From: Flavobacteriales bacterium
GTDB taxonomy: Bacteria; Bacteroidota; Bacteroidia; Flavobacteriales_D; Crocinitomicaceae
DNA: 64,000 nucleotides
Direction of reading: 5' to 3'
Assembly (NCBI GenBank): GCA_018883325.1
Contig: VEQH01000007.1
Location: 1 to 64,000 of the forward strand
In this document: positions 43,397 through 52,146 of the stretch, one piece after another
Numbering within the stretch: position 1 is the first letter of the stretch
Layout: every line of letters starts with the position of its first letter
Position numbers and translations under genes: made by a program
The notes under the pieces: model-generated
Seen by the model: the letters and a program-made list of their open reading frames with translations, nothing else
Database searches by the model: none
Told to the model about the DNA's origin: nothing

Positions 43397-45583
43397 ATGG
43401 CAACAAAGAGACTTAAAGCTTATCAAGATGTTCTGAATAGAGAACCAAAACACGTAGATTATGATGGTAAACTATCAGAATTGTTTGGTGTGAATGTGTT
43501 TCATCTTGAGGTGATGCGAGAATTTCTTCCATCTGATACTTATAAATCAATGGTTGAATCAATTCAAAATGGAACACGTTTGGATCGTAAAAATGCGGAC
43601 CAAGTTGCTTCAGCGATGAAAGATTGGGCGATTTCTAAAGGCGCAACGCATTATACGCATTGGTTTCAACCTTTAACAGGAGCAACTGCTGAGAAACACG
43701 ATGCATTCTTAAGACCGATTGGACCAGGGAAAGCGATTGATCGTTTCGATGGCGATTTGTTAATTCAACAAGAGCCAGATGCTTCTTCTTTTCCAAATGG
43801 AGGAATCCGCGATACATTTGAAGCAAGAGGATATACAGCTTGGGATCCTTCATCACCAGCGTTTGTAATAAGTAAAACGCTTTGTATTCCAACTATTTTT
43901 ATTTCATATACAGGTGAATCTTTAGATTTCAAAATGCCATTATTGAAGGCTTTACATGCAGTTGACCAAGCTGCTGTTGATGTTTGCCAGTATTTTGATA
44001 AAAACGTTACTAAAGTAAATGCTACTTTAGGCTGGGAACAAGAATATTTCTTAATTGACCAAGCTTTATTCAACGCTCGTCCAGATATTTTAATGACAGG
44101 TAGAGCTTTATTTGGTCACGCTCCAGCAAAAGGACAGCAATTAGAAGATCATTACTTCGGTTCAATTCCTGAACGAGTAACAGAATTTATGCGCGAATTT
44201 GAAATCGAATCACTTAAATTGGGAATTCCGGTTACAACCCGTCACAATGAAGTTGCACCGAATCAATTTGAATGTGCGCCTATCTTTGAAGAGTGTAATT
44301 TGGCAAACGACCACAACTTATTGTTGATGGATTTGATGGAAAAAATCGCACGTAAACATAATTTTAGAGTTTTATTCCATGAAAAACCATTCGCAGGTGT
44401 GAACGGTTCAGGAAAACATAATAACTGGTCTTTGAGTACAAATACTGGTGTTAATCTATTGGCTCCAGGGAAAAATCCCAAATCAAATCTTCAGTTTTTG
44501 ACATTTTTCGTAAATACAATTAATGCTATTTATGACAACGCTGATTTGTTAAGAGCTGCGATTGCTTCTGCTGGAAATGATCACCGTTTGGGAGCAAATG
44601 AAGCGCCACCTGCAATTATTTCTGCATTCATTGGAACGCAACTTTCTGCTTTGTTAGACGATGTAGAACAAAATGTGAAAGCTGGAAAAATGACGCCAGA
44701 GGACAAAACCGAATTGAAATTAAATATCGGTAAAATTCCACAAATTTTATTGGACAATACAGATAGAAATAGAACTTCACCTTTTGCTTTTACAGGAAAT
44801 AAATTTGAGTTTAGAGCTGTTGGTTCATCTGCAAATTGTAGTTCTGCAATGATTGTTTTGAATACAATTATGGCGAAACAATTGAAAGAATTCAAGAAAT
44901 CAGTAGATGCACGAATTGATAAAGGAGAATCAAAAGACGAAGCAATTTTGAAAGAACTTCAAGTTTTAATTAAACGTTCAAAAAATATTCGTTTTGAAGG
45001 AAATGGATATGGTGAAGAGTGGGTTGTTGAGGCTGAAAAAAGAGGCTTATCAAACCACAAAGACACTCCGAGAGCATTAAAAATTTGGGAAGATAAAAAA
45101 GTTACTGAATTGTTTGAAGAGATGAATGTGCTTTCTGCAAGAGAGTTAGAAGCAAGAAAAGAGATTGAGTTTGAAAATTATGTATTGAAAATTCAAATTG
45201 AATCTCGCTTGATGGGAGATATGACTCAAAACTATTTTATCCCTGCTGCGACGGAATACCAAAATAAATTAATTCAAAATGTTCAAGGTTTAATTTCAAT
45301 TTTTGGAGAAAAAGCTGGAAAACAAAATGGTAAGGCAAATATTGAATTAATAGAAACGATTTCTGGTCACATCAATGCGATGAAAGCTGCTTCTGACGCA
45401 ATGTTAGAGGAACGAAAATTAGCGAATAAACACGAACATGCTGAGGCTAAAGCGCTTGCTTATTGTGATAAAGTTAAACCTTATTTTGACCAAATTCGCT
45501 ACCATGCCGACAAACTTGAATTGTTGGTTGACGATGAATTGTGGCCTTTACCAAAATTTAGAGAAATGCTGTTTACGAGATAA
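43397..45583 (+). CDS. glnN: Glutamine synthetase type III
   Basis: 728 residues from the ATG at 43397, the length of GSIII (type I enzymes have about 450-470). Type III marks include the N-terminal segment FGVNVFHLEVMREFLP, then AEKHDAFLRPIGPG, the Glu-bearing GWEQEYFLID, TRHNEVAPNQFECAPIFEE and the ATP/ammonium site NGSGKHNNWSLSTNTG. The last 150 residues form the GSIII-specific helical tail. It makes glutamine from glutamate, ammonia and ATP in the cytoplasm. It is a single-gene unit with its own promoter and a strong terminator. Confidence 0.95.
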   Translation: MATKRLKAYQDVLNREPKHVDYDGKLSELFGVNVFHLEVMREFLPSDTYKSMVESIQNGTRLDRKNADQVASAMKDWAISKGATHYTHWFQPLTGATAEKHDAFLRPIGPGKAIDRFDGDLLIQQEPDASSFPNGGIRDTFEARGYTAWDPSSPAFVISKTLCIPTIFISYTGESLDFKMPLLKALHAVDQAAVDVCQYFDKNVTKVNATLGWEQEYFLIDQALFNARPDILMTGRALFGHAPAKGQQLEDHYFGSIPERVTEFMREFEIESLKLGIPVTTRHNEVAPNQFECAPIFEECNLANDHNLLLMDLMEKIARKHNFRVLFHEKPFAGVNGSGKHNNWSLSTNTGVNLLAPGKNPKSNLQFLTFFVNTINAIYDNADLLRAAIASAGNDHRLGANEAPPAIISAFIGTQLSALLDDVEQNVKAGKMTPEDKTELKLNIGKIPQILLDNTDRNRTSPFAFTGNKFEFRAVGSSANCSSAMIVLNTIMAKQLKEFKKSVDARIDKGESKDEAILKELQVLIKRSKNIRFEGNGYGEEWVVEAEKRGLSNHKDTPRALKIWEDKKVTELFEEMNVLSARELEARKEIEFENYVLKIQIESRLMGDMTQNYFIPAATEYQNKLIQNVQGLISIFGEKAGKQNGKANIELIETISGHINAMKAASDAMLEERKLANKHEHAEAKALAYCDKVKPYFDQIRYHADKLELLVDDELWPLPKFREMLFTR

Positions 45584-45610
45584 TAATCTACTACTGTAAA
45601 TGGATGAAGG

Positions 45611-45641
45611 CGTGTGTTAAGCAATTAACACACGTTTTTTT
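45611..45641 (+). terminator. Intrinsic terminator after glutamine synthetase
   Basis: A perfect 10-base stem (45611-45620 with 45625-45634) closes on the tetraloop gcaa and is followed by seven T. It lies 27 bases past the stop. The convergent gene ends at 45660, and the A-run needed for its own strand is weak, so the main direction is plus. Confidence 0.85.
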
Positions 45642-45659
45642 CTTGTATAAAATTGCACG

Positions 45660-46910
45660 TCAAATAGTTGATGAAAGTGCGAGTTTTAATAACTCGTGGT
45701 AAACATTTTTGTTTTCTTTCATTGGGATTATGATTTCATAAGTTTTTGCGTCGGTTTTTTTGAATTCAACTTTTTTTGTCGATTGAAATAATTTTTTTGT
45801 CGATTTAAAAATTGGATTAACTTCAATTAACATTCCTTTCCAACCGGCATTTTCAAGTTTAGTCAGTAAAGTTAAATCACCACTTAACTTTAAAGAATTT
45901 GTGCTAACAACTGTGTTGGCAATGTCAGTTTGAGTACTCAAGAAAATGGTTGTTGGATTAATTTGTAAAAAATGGAGTTGCTCTTTTCCTAAATTGATTG
46001 TGTTTTTATTAATTGAAAAATTCACATTCAATTGTTTCATTAAATCTGAAATGAGCGAGTCAACCGCCATTTTTTGATTAAAAGTGATTAGCAAATCAAT
46101 TTTTGGAATGCCGATAATTGAGTCATTTTCAGTGAACTTAAAACCGTGATAATTTGCCGAGATATGTCTGATTTCTTTAAATGGAAAATTGATTCTTGGT
46201 AAAATTGGAATTTGTTGAAGTTGCTCATCAAGTTGTAATCCTTCTTTAGTAGGCAATGAAAAATGCAAACCACCTTCCTTAAGTAAAAGTTGTTTCTTTT
46301 GCGAAATTTGTTGATTACCAATCTTTATTTTAATTCTTTTTTGTTGCAGCGTTATATTATTCGAATGAACTAACTTTTGGTTCTCAAAATTAAATATAGA
46401 AATATCACTTTTTGATTTTACAGTGTAATTGAACGTTGATGAAAATAGTTTTTCAATAAAGCGAATATTGTCCTTTTTTCCTTCAATGACAAAGAATTTC
46501 TCTTTTTCATTTTCAAAATAGGGTAGAGAAAGTTTTCCTTCAATGCCTTTTTTCACGGACTTGATGCGTAAGACTGAATAATTCTCATTCTTAAATGTGA
46601 GATTGATCAATTCAATTGGAGCTGCCAAATCGATATTCAAATCCGAAATTGAAAAATCATCAGAATCTTGATTTTCTGTAATAGATTTTAATTTCTCAAT
46701 TATTTGTTTTTCCTTAATTACAAATAGCTCGTTGTATATAAATTTTTTCAACAGATTTACACTTTCGATTCTTGTGTATTGAATTGTTGTATTAGGAAGT
46801 GAAATTGTAATTTCTTTTTTTTCACTGTTTTTTCTTTTTGTAATCGAATTAATACTGAATAGAATCAATCCAAAAATCACAAGAATACTTATTTCTTTTA
46901 GTTTATTCAT
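45660..46910 (-). CDS. Membrane-anchored protein of unknown function
   Basis: 416 residues from the ATG at 46908-46910. The frame extends 21 codons further but would overlap the divergent acyltransferase gene. MNKLKEISILVIFGLILFSI is a single N-terminal membrane anchor, and the rest is a polar, Lys- and Ile-rich exported domain with no motif I recognise. Segments such as FPFKEIRHISANYHGFKF and IPKIDLLITFNQKM suggest repeated beta/alpha units. It is probably an envelope protein. It stands alone on its strand between the GSIII terminator and the acyltransferase gene. Confidence 0.7.
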   Translation of the reverse strand: MNKLKEISILVIFGLILFSINSITKRKNSEKKEITISLPNTTIQYTRIESVNLLKKFIYNELFVIKEKQIIEKLKSITENQDSDDFSISDLNIDLAAPIELINLTFKNENYSVLRIKSVKKGIEGKLSLPYFENEKEKFFVIEGKKDNIRFIEKLFSSTFNYTVKSKSDISIFNFENQKLVHSNNITLQQKRIKIKIGNQQISQKKQLLLKEGGLHFSLPTKEGLQLDEQLQQIPILPRINFPFKEIRHISANYHGFKFTENDSIIGIPKIDLLITFNQKMAVDSLISDLMKQLNVNFSINKNTINLGKEQLHFLQINPTTIFLSTQTDIANTVVSTNSLKLSGDLTLLTKLENAGWKGMLIEVNPIFKSTKKLFQSTKKVEFKKTDAKTYEIIIPMKENKNVYHELLKLALSSTI

Positions 46911-46954
46911 GATAAAGTAAAGGTACATCAAAGTTGAATTGATTATTTTTGAAG

Positions 46955-47497
46955 ATGAAAAAAAATATCGCAAGATTTCTTTTCCGAATTTTTGGTTGGA
47001 AAATAGATGAAAGAGGCCCTGAAGTACCTAAAGCTGTGATAGTTGTTGGTCCACATACTTCAAATTGGGATTTTATTATTGGAAGACTTTCATTTGTTTT
47101 GTTTGGTTTAAAAGGAAGGTATCTCGTTAAAAAAGAACTTTTTTTTCCTCCTTTAGGTTGGTTTTTAAAGTGGATTGGCGCTATTCCTGTCGATAGAAAA
47201 CAAAAAAGTAATTTAACAGAAGAGGCAGCAAAATTATTTGACAAAGCAGATTCTTTGTACATCGTCTTTTCTCCAGAGGGAACAAGAAGTTATAACCCAA
47301 ATTGGAAAAAAGGATTTTATTACATAGCTCAAAATGCAAATGTTCCGATTTACATCTGCTACATGGACTATAAAACGAAAACAGGTGGATTTCACTCCTT
47401 ATTTTACCCAACGGGTGACGTTGATAAGGATATTGAATACATCAAAAGTATCATGAAAAACTATCAAGGTCGATTCCCTGAAAATGGTGTTCGTTAA
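46955..47497 (+). CDS. PlsC-like 1-acylglycerol-3-phosphate acyltransferase family protein
   Basis: 180 residues from the ATG at 46955. The HX4D motif appears as VVGPHTSNWDFIIGR near 31-45, and the phosphate-binding motif as VFSPEGTRSYN near 106-116. GRYLVKKELFFPPLGW and IGAIPVDRKQKS fit motifs II and III. The protein lacks a long N-terminal membrane helix and is short for PlsC (about 240), which fits the compact acyltransferase subgroup of Bacteroidota. It likely transfers an acyl chain to a lysophospholipid or related lipid at the inner membrane. It is divergent from the 416-residue gene by 44 bases. Confidence 0.85.
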   Translation: MKKNIARFLFRIFGWKIDERGPEVPKAVIVVGPHTSNWDFIIGRLSFVLFGLKGRYLVKKELFFPPLGWFLKWIGAIPVDRKQKSNLTEEAAKLFDKADSLYIVFSPEGTRSYNPNWKKGFYYIAQNANVPIYICYMDYKTKTGGFHSLFYPTGDVDKDIEYIKSIMKNYQGRFPENGVR

Positions 47498-47691
47498 GAG
47501 CCTCCCGTTTTTTTAATAGTATTCGTTTTTTTATCGTAACCATAAGGACAATGTTTGCAGCCACTTTTGCAGCAGTATCCACGTCTTAAATGGTATTTTT
47601 CAGTGAAAACTATATAACCTTCGTTACTTAAATAATAATCTTCAGTGTCTAAATTTGAACGTTTTGAGAAAGAAGAAAAATCATCTGACAT
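47494..47691 (-). CDS. Small DUF5522-type Cys-rich protein
   Basis: 65 residues. The conserved core is GYIVFTEKYHLRRGYCCKSG followed by CKHCPYGYD, with four cysteines (CC-x3-C-x2-C) that could bind a metal. Small proteins of this pattern are widespread in Bacteroidota as DUF5522. The gene is real despite its size because the Cys pattern is conserved and the start lies 10 bases from the divergent ATG of the PLP enzyme. Its stop overlaps the acyltransferase stop by 4 bases. Function unknown. Confidence 0.75.
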   Translation of the reverse strand: MSDDFSSFSKRSNLDTEDYYLSNEGYIVFTEKYHLRRGYCCKSGCKHCPYGYDKKTNTIKKTGGS

Positions 47692-47701
47692 TTTGCGAGA
47701 T

Positions 47702-48595
47702 ATGGGTTGGATTGAAAGTTTAATTAATAAAACAAAAGTAGAAACTTTCGTTTACAGTAAGTTAAACGATTTGAATTGTAAATTGTTCATTAAAAGGGAT
47801 GATCTTATCCATGAAGAAATTTCAGGTAATAAAATCAGGAAGTTAAAGTATAATTTAAAGTATTGTTTTGATTCTAATTTAGCTGGTATTGTAACCTACG
47901 GCGGTGCTTATTCCAATCATCTTCTAGCAAGTGCTGCAGCAGCGAATCTAGCTGGTATTCGAATTATTGGAAGAGTGAGAGGAAATGAACTTAAAGCAGA
48001 TTCAAATGCTGTTCTTAAAAGATGTAGCGAACTTGGAATGCATTTGGAGTTTCTAGAACGCAATTATTTTTCAAAAATTAAAAATCAAAATGGAATAGTT
48101 GAAATTGACGGTAAGTCGTTTTTGTCCATTCCAGAAGGTGGGAGTAATTTAAATGGGGTAGAAGGATGCAAAGAAATCATTACCGAATTAGAGGAAGAAT
48201 TTGATTATTATTGTTTAGCGCAAGGCACAACCACAACAAGCATTGGTATTGCTCAATCAATTCCAAAAAAATCGAAATTAATTGTTGTTCCTGTTTTAAA
48301 AGGCTTTGACAGTGAAAAGGAAATGAGTGCGATTATTGGCGAACAGGAATTTCAAAAAATCAAAAATCAACTTATTGTTCTAAATGATTATCACTTTGGA
48401 GGTTATTCGAAATCAACGGAATTGTTAAGGCATTTTGTAAAAGATTTCAATCAGCAAAACACCTTCGATATTGAGTCTGTTTACACAGGAAAAGCGATGT
48501 TTGCTCTTGTTGATTTTCTTAAATCAAAAAATATAAGAAATAAAAAAGTCCTCTTTGTTCACACAGGAGGACTTTCAAATTGGATGAATAGTTAA
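47702..48595 (+). CDS. PLP-dependent 1-aminocyclopropane-1-carboxylate deaminase/D-cysteine desulfhydrase family
   Basis: 297 residues from the ATG at 47702. A GTG at 47645 would add 19 residues but would cover the DUF5522 start on the other strand. The fold-type II PLP site is SGNKIRKLKY near 41-50, with its Lys as the Schiff base. YGGAYSNHLLASAAAA near 76-91 binds substrate, and the C-terminus has VLFVHTGGLS. Bacterial members more often act on D-cysteine or other D-amino acids than on ACC. The substrate is undetermined. It stands as a single gene convergent with the PorP/SprF gene. Confidence 0.87.
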   Translation: MGWIESLINKTKVETFVYSKLNDLNCKLFIKRDDLIHEEISGNKIRKLKYNLKYCFDSNLAGIVTYGGAYSNHLLASAAAANLAGIRIIGRVRGNELKADSNAVLKRCSELGMHLEFLERNYFSKIKNQNGIVEIDGKSFLSIPEGGSNLNGVEGCKEIITELEEEFDYYCLAQGTTTTSIGIAQSIPKKSKLIVVPVLKGFDSEKEMSAIIGEQEFQKIKNQLIVLNDYHFGGYSKSTELLRHFVKDFNQQNTFDIESVYTGKAMFALVDFLKSKNIRNKKVLFVHTGGLSNWMNS

Positions 48596-48596
48596 A

Positions 48597-49616
48597 CTAT
48601 TTCAATTTTGTTCTTGAAGATGATTTTTTGTACAAATGCATCGTTTTAAAGTAAACTTCAATCGCACCAACGCTTGATGTAGCTTGACTTAAATAAGATA
48701 GGTTGGCATCAAATGCGATTCCAAATCGAATACCTTTGATTTTAAAACCTAGTGTTGTAATTAATGCATCATTGTGACGGTAGTAAAAACCATAGTTCAC
48801 ACAAGTAGTTTTGTTAATCGTTGTAATTTGTGAACTTTCTTTTAGGATGTGTTCAAATGTCATACCTGTGATTAAATTAAAACCTGTACCTGTTTTGAAG
48901 TACAAGAAACTAGGTTGTAATCTCAAGTCTTTTTTTCTACTTGTAATATCTGCACCTAATTGAACAACAGATTGCATGTAAATTCTATCCCCACCAAAAG
49001 AGAAATTAATTTTTTGTCTAGTCAAGTGATTTAGAGCCAAACCTCCGTAGAAACGTGTTTTATTTCTCATTGTGTATTGGTAAAAAACACCTGTTCCTAA
49101 ATCAATAGAAGCATACGAATCATTAACTCCGATTTCAATATCTGGTAAATTAACGAATTGCTGACCATTCCATTGATTTTCAAAAGTCTGCGCATTTCTG
49201 TCAAGTGACTGTTGATAGAATCCAGGAGAAATTCCAATTGAAATTTTATTATTTCTATCTAAAGAAAGCGTATAGTTTATTGGAATAGAAATATTAGTTG
49301 TCATCAATTTAGCAGAACCTGTTTGGTCATTTAATGCATTCAAACCAATACCAAAGTTGTTTGAACCACTAAAACCATCTGGAATTTTAAATTCTGCCGT
49401 TAATGTATTTGTTCTTAAACCAATTCCAGGCTCAGGAATAGTTAACCATTGACTTCTAAAATTGGTAAAAAATCCGAAATCTTCTTCACCTGTTGCAACA
49501 GCCGCGGAATTATAAAGCACAGGTGATTGATACCATGTACTTAAATTTCTATCCTGCTGCGCAAAAACACCTGCAGAAAGTAATGAGAATAAAGAAGCGA
49601 AATATATGTTTTTCAT
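48597..49616 (-). CDS. PorP/SprF-family type IX secretion outer membrane protein
   Basis: 339 residues. A signal peptide (about 1-20, ending FAQQ) precedes NLSTWYQSPVLYNSAAVATG, the usual PorP/SprF start, and the remainder alternates like a beta barrel with repeated aromatic ends (FGIGLNALND, GIRFGIAFDANLSYL). In Flavobacterium johnsoniae SprF is needed for secretion of the adhesin SprB, and such genes often sit beside a type-B cargo. Here it follows the PKD protein by 5 bases, so the two form a cargo-partner pair. Both are exported by the type IX system. Confidence 0.9.
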   Translation of the reverse strand: MKNIYFASLFSLLSAGVFAQQDRNLSTWYQSPVLYNSAAVATGEEDFGFFTNFRSQWLTIPEPGIGLRTNTLTAEFKIPDGFSGSNNFGIGLNALNDQTGSAKLMTTNISIPINYTLSLDRNNKISIGISPGFYQQSLDRNAQTFENQWNGQQFVNLPDIEIGVNDSYASIDLGTGVFYQYTMRNKTRFYGGLALNHLTRQKINFSFGGDRIYMQSVVQLGADITSRKKDLRLQPSFLYFKTGTGFNLITGMTFEHILKESSQITTINKTTCVNYGFYYRHNDALITTLGFKIKGIRFGIAFDANLSYLSQATSSVGAIEVYFKTMHLYKKSSSRTKLK

Positions 49617-49621
49617 TTGTG

Positions 49622-50623
49622 TTATCTAATTAACGTTACGTTACCTTTCAATTCATCTGATCTACCATCAATTCTTCTGTAACTAACATAATAAGTGTAA
49701 GTCGCAGGATTAACTTTTTTGCCTTTGTAAGTTCCATCCCATCCTTCATGTGGGTCAGTTGTTCGATAAACCATTTTTCCGTAACGATCGTAAATACGCA
49801 TATCAATTTCCGCAATTGCTCCACCTTCTTTGGTGAAACCGTTGTTAAAATCATTGTCTATATCAACGTTTGTAAGAATTCTAAATACATCATTTTCACC
49901 ATCTTCATTTGGTGTAAATGTGTTTGGAAGTACAACTTTCACATTGTCTCTAAAGCGAACATTCACGCAAATTGAATCTGTAACAGAACAACCATTTGCT
50001 GTTGTGTAACTAACGCAATAACAAGTTGGAGCAAAAGGAGTTGCAGTTAAAGAATCTCCACCCGCACATCCATAACATCCAGAAATACTATCAGCTTCAA
50101 CGCAGCTTACATACCACATAAGTGTTCCTCCAGCTGGAAAACCTTCTGCGTATAAATAAACTTCTTGAAACATATCTACTGTAGTGTCAGCAATTTCGAC
50201 GAACTCAAGACTGTCATTGTCATAGGTAATAATAGTTGGTGGAGTTGGTGGAGTTGCGGGATTTGGTATTGTAAATTGACTAGTTGTGTCAGATAAAGTA
50301 ACAAGGATTGATGGAATTTGACCTACTGTAATCGTTTGTGTTGCAGTATTTGAACCAAAAGTATTTGTAACTGTAAGTGAAATTGTAAATGTTCCTGCAT
50401 TATTGAAACAAACCAAACCAGGATTTTGTCCAGAATAAGTAGAAGGTAAAGCTCCTGTGAATGTCCACTCGTAAGCAAGTGTATTAGAGGAGGAATTGTT
50501 TGTTATTGAAATGCAATCACCTGCACACAATAAATCATCAGAAACTGTGAAATTAGCAGTTGGTGTTTGCGACCAAATACTACATGTAACCAGCACGGAA
50601 AGAAACAATAGGTAGTGCTTCAT
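49622..50623 (-). CDS. PKD-domain protein with type IX secretion type-B C-terminal domain
   Basis: 333 residues. The signal peptide (about 1-18, ending WSQ) is followed by a PKD domain (about 20-100) with PTANFTVSDDLLCAGDC and YEWTFTGALPS. A Thr/Pro linker and a Cys-rich segment (CVEADSISGCYGCAGG) fill the middle. The last 90 residues are the gliding-motility C-terminal domain: LPNTFTPNEDGENDVF, MRIYDRYGKMVYRT, GWDGTYKGKKVNPATY. It is exported by the type IX system, with the adjacent PorP/SprF protein as likely partner. Function at the cell surface is unknown. Confidence 0.9.
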   Translation of the reverse strand: MKHYLLFLSVLVTCSIWSQTPTANFTVSDDLLCAGDCISITNNSSSNTLAYEWTFTGALPSTYSGQNPGLVCFNNAGTFTISLTVTNTFGSNTATQTITVGQIPSILVTLSDTTSQFTIPNPATPPTPPTIITYDNDSLEFVEIADTTVDMFQEVYLYAEGFPAGGTLMWYVSCVEADSISGCYGCAGGDSLTATPFAPTCYCVSYTTANGCSVTDSICVNVRFRDNVKVVLPNTFTPNEDGENDVFRILTNVDIDNDFNNGFTKEGGAIAEIDMRIYDRYGKMVYRTTDPHEGWDGTYKGKKVNPATYTYYVSYRRIDGRSDELKGNVTLIR

Positions 50624-50649
50624 AGTCTATAGTTTATCAATTTTGTTTA

Positions 50650-50657
50650 CGAAAGTA
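50650..50657 (-). promoter_or_regulatory. Candidate -7 box for the PKD-PorP/SprF pair
   Basis: CGAAAGTA on the plus strand reads TACTTTCG on the minus strand, close to TAnnTTTG, 27 bases before the ATG. The -33 element is not clear. Confidence 0.4.
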
Positions 50658-50685
50658 ATTAAAAAAGTTTCAAATTGGTAAATTT

Positions 50686-51537
50686 TCAATTATTACCACT
50701 CAATAATTGCCTAATTTGATGCATTTCCCTTACATCATGGACTCTAAAAATGGAGGCGTTTTTCATAAAAGCTGTCGTATTTAAAACCGTTGTTCCATTT
50801 AAGGAATCATCTGGGATTATTCCAAGTTTTTTATAAATCATTGATTTTCTTGAAATTCCTATTAAAATGGGCTTTTCGAGTATTTGCAACAATTCTAGTT
50901 TATTCAGTAAAGTGTAGTTTTCTGCCAACGTTTTATCAAAACCAAATCCAGGATCAATTATAATATCATTAATACCTTGATTTTTTAAATCTTTTATTCT
51001 TTCTGAAAAAAACACAAAACAATCAGTCAAAATATTTCTTTTTGAGTCTAACGGCACGGTATTAATTTCGTTACCATTATTAAAGGTTAGAATGTATGGT
51101 ATTTTTTTTTCAGCGACTAATTTGATGAGTTCTAAATCGTAGAGTCCACCACTTACATCATTTACAATGGAGATTCCTTCTTCAATTCCGATTTTTGCAA
51201 CTTCAGCGCGAACCGTATCAAGTGAAATTATTAGGTCTTTAAATTCTTTACGAATTGCTTTAATCGGTTCATAAACTCTACTAATTTCTTCTTCAATAGA
51301 TGGGATAGTTGCGTTGGGCCGAGTTGACGCGCCTCCGATATCAATAATGTCAACTCCATTTTCAAGCATTGATTCAACTGACTTTAAAATGTCATTGATA
51401 AGTGTTTTCCTACTTCCTTCGTAAAAAGAATCAGGTGTACAATTAATGATACCCATAATTTTTGGTGAATTTAAATCGTATAAACTCCCTTTTAAATTTA
51501 TGAATCTGTTTTGCTTGAATTGATGTATTTTTGTCAT
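50686..51537 (-). CDS. folP: Dihydropteroate synthase
   Basis: 283 residues. MGIINCTPDSFYEGSR near 28-43, DIIDIGGASTRPN near 64-76 and IIDPGFGFDKTLAEN near 191-205 are the three diagnostic blocks, with RKSMI and the C-terminal RVHDVREM also in place. It condenses 4-aminobenzoate with the pterin pyrophosphate in folate synthesis. The ATG lies 5 bases from the divergent ATG of DUF1599. Nothing unusual is seen; it is a typical chromosomal folP. Confidence 0.95.
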   Translation of the reverse strand: MTKIHQFKQNRFINLKGSLYDLNSPKIMGIINCTPDSFYEGSRKTLINDILKSVESMLENGVDIIDIGGASTRPNATIPSIEEEISRVYEPIKAIRKEFKDLIISLDTVRAEVAKIGIEEGISIVNDVSGGLYDLELIKLVAEKKIPYILTFNNGNEINTVPLDSKRNILTDCFVFFSERIKDLKNQGINDIIIDPGFGFDKTLAENYTLLNKLELLQILEKPILIGISRKSMIYKKLGIIPDDSLNGTTVLNTTAFMKNASIFRVHDVREMHQIRQLLSGNN

Positions 51538-51542
51538 CAGTT

Positions 51543-52085
51543 ATGGAAAAAACTTCTTTAGAATACACAAATGTAATCAATCTTTGTCGAGAAATCTTTG
51601 AAAAGAAAACGAGAGATTATGGCACTTCTTGGCGAATTTTAAGACCAAGTTCACTCACTGATCAAATTTTTATAAAAGCGCAACGAATTCGAACTGTGCA
51701 AGAAACAGGCGAAAACAAAGTAGGTGAATCCTTTGAAGATGCTTTTATGGCGATAGTGAATTATTGCATCATGGCAATTTTTCAACTGAGAAATGATAGT
51801 GGTTTTAATGAGCAGCTTACATTGGAAGAAGCGATGAAGGTTTATGATGAAATTTCAACAGAGGCATTTGAACTCATGAAGAAAAAAAACCATGATTATG
51901 GTGAAGCTTGGCGCGATATGCGTGTAACATCGCTTACCGATTTGATATTGACGAAAGTTTTACGCATCAAACAAATTGAGGATAATAAAGGAGTCACAGA
52001 AATTAGTGAAGGAGTGGAAGGTAATTATTTTGATATGCTGAATTATTCTGTTTTTGCACTTATTCACCTTGAAGCAGCTTGTTAA
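51543..52085 (+). CDS. DUF1599 protein made of two tandem units
   Basis: 180 residues from the ATG at 51543. Two copies of one helical unit are visible: EKKTRDYGTSWRILRPSSLT with KAQRIRTVQE (about 18-55), and KKKNHDYGEAWRDMRVTSLT with KVLRIKQIED (about 113-150). Each is followed by an acidic segment and an NYC/NYS helix. The pattern resembles MazG-like or all-alpha NTP pyrophosphatase folds, but catalytic function is not established here. The gene precedes the DoxX-thioredoxin gene and tpiA, an order common in Bacteroidota. Confidence 0.85.
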   Translation: MEKTSLEYTNVINLCREIFEKKTRDYGTSWRILRPSSLTDQIFIKAQRIRTVQETGENKVGESFEDAFMAIVNYCIMAIFQLRNDSGFNEQLTLEEAMKVYDEISTEAFELMKKKNHDYGEAWRDMRVTSLTDLILTKVLRIKQIEDNKGVTEISEGVEGNYFDMLNYSVFALIHLEAAC

Positions 52086-52122
52086 AAGTGTGTTAAACAA
52101 AATCTGATTTAGTTCTAACGAT

Positions 52123-52130
52123 TATTTTTG
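52123..52130 (+). promoter_or_regulatory. Candidate -7 box before the DoxX-thioredoxin gene
   Basis: TATTTTTG matches TAnnTTTG and lies 16 bases before the ATG at 52147. A -33 TTG at good spacing is not evident. Confidence 0.38.
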
Positions 52131-52146
52131 AGAAAAATTAAAAACT

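Noticed and set aside
48544-48576. Inverted repeat aaagtcctc...gaggacttt near the end of the PLP-enzyme gene
   Set aside because: It lies wholly inside the coding sequence over the conserved VLFVHTGGLS codons and has no T tract, so chance or codon constraint explains it as well as a terminator would.
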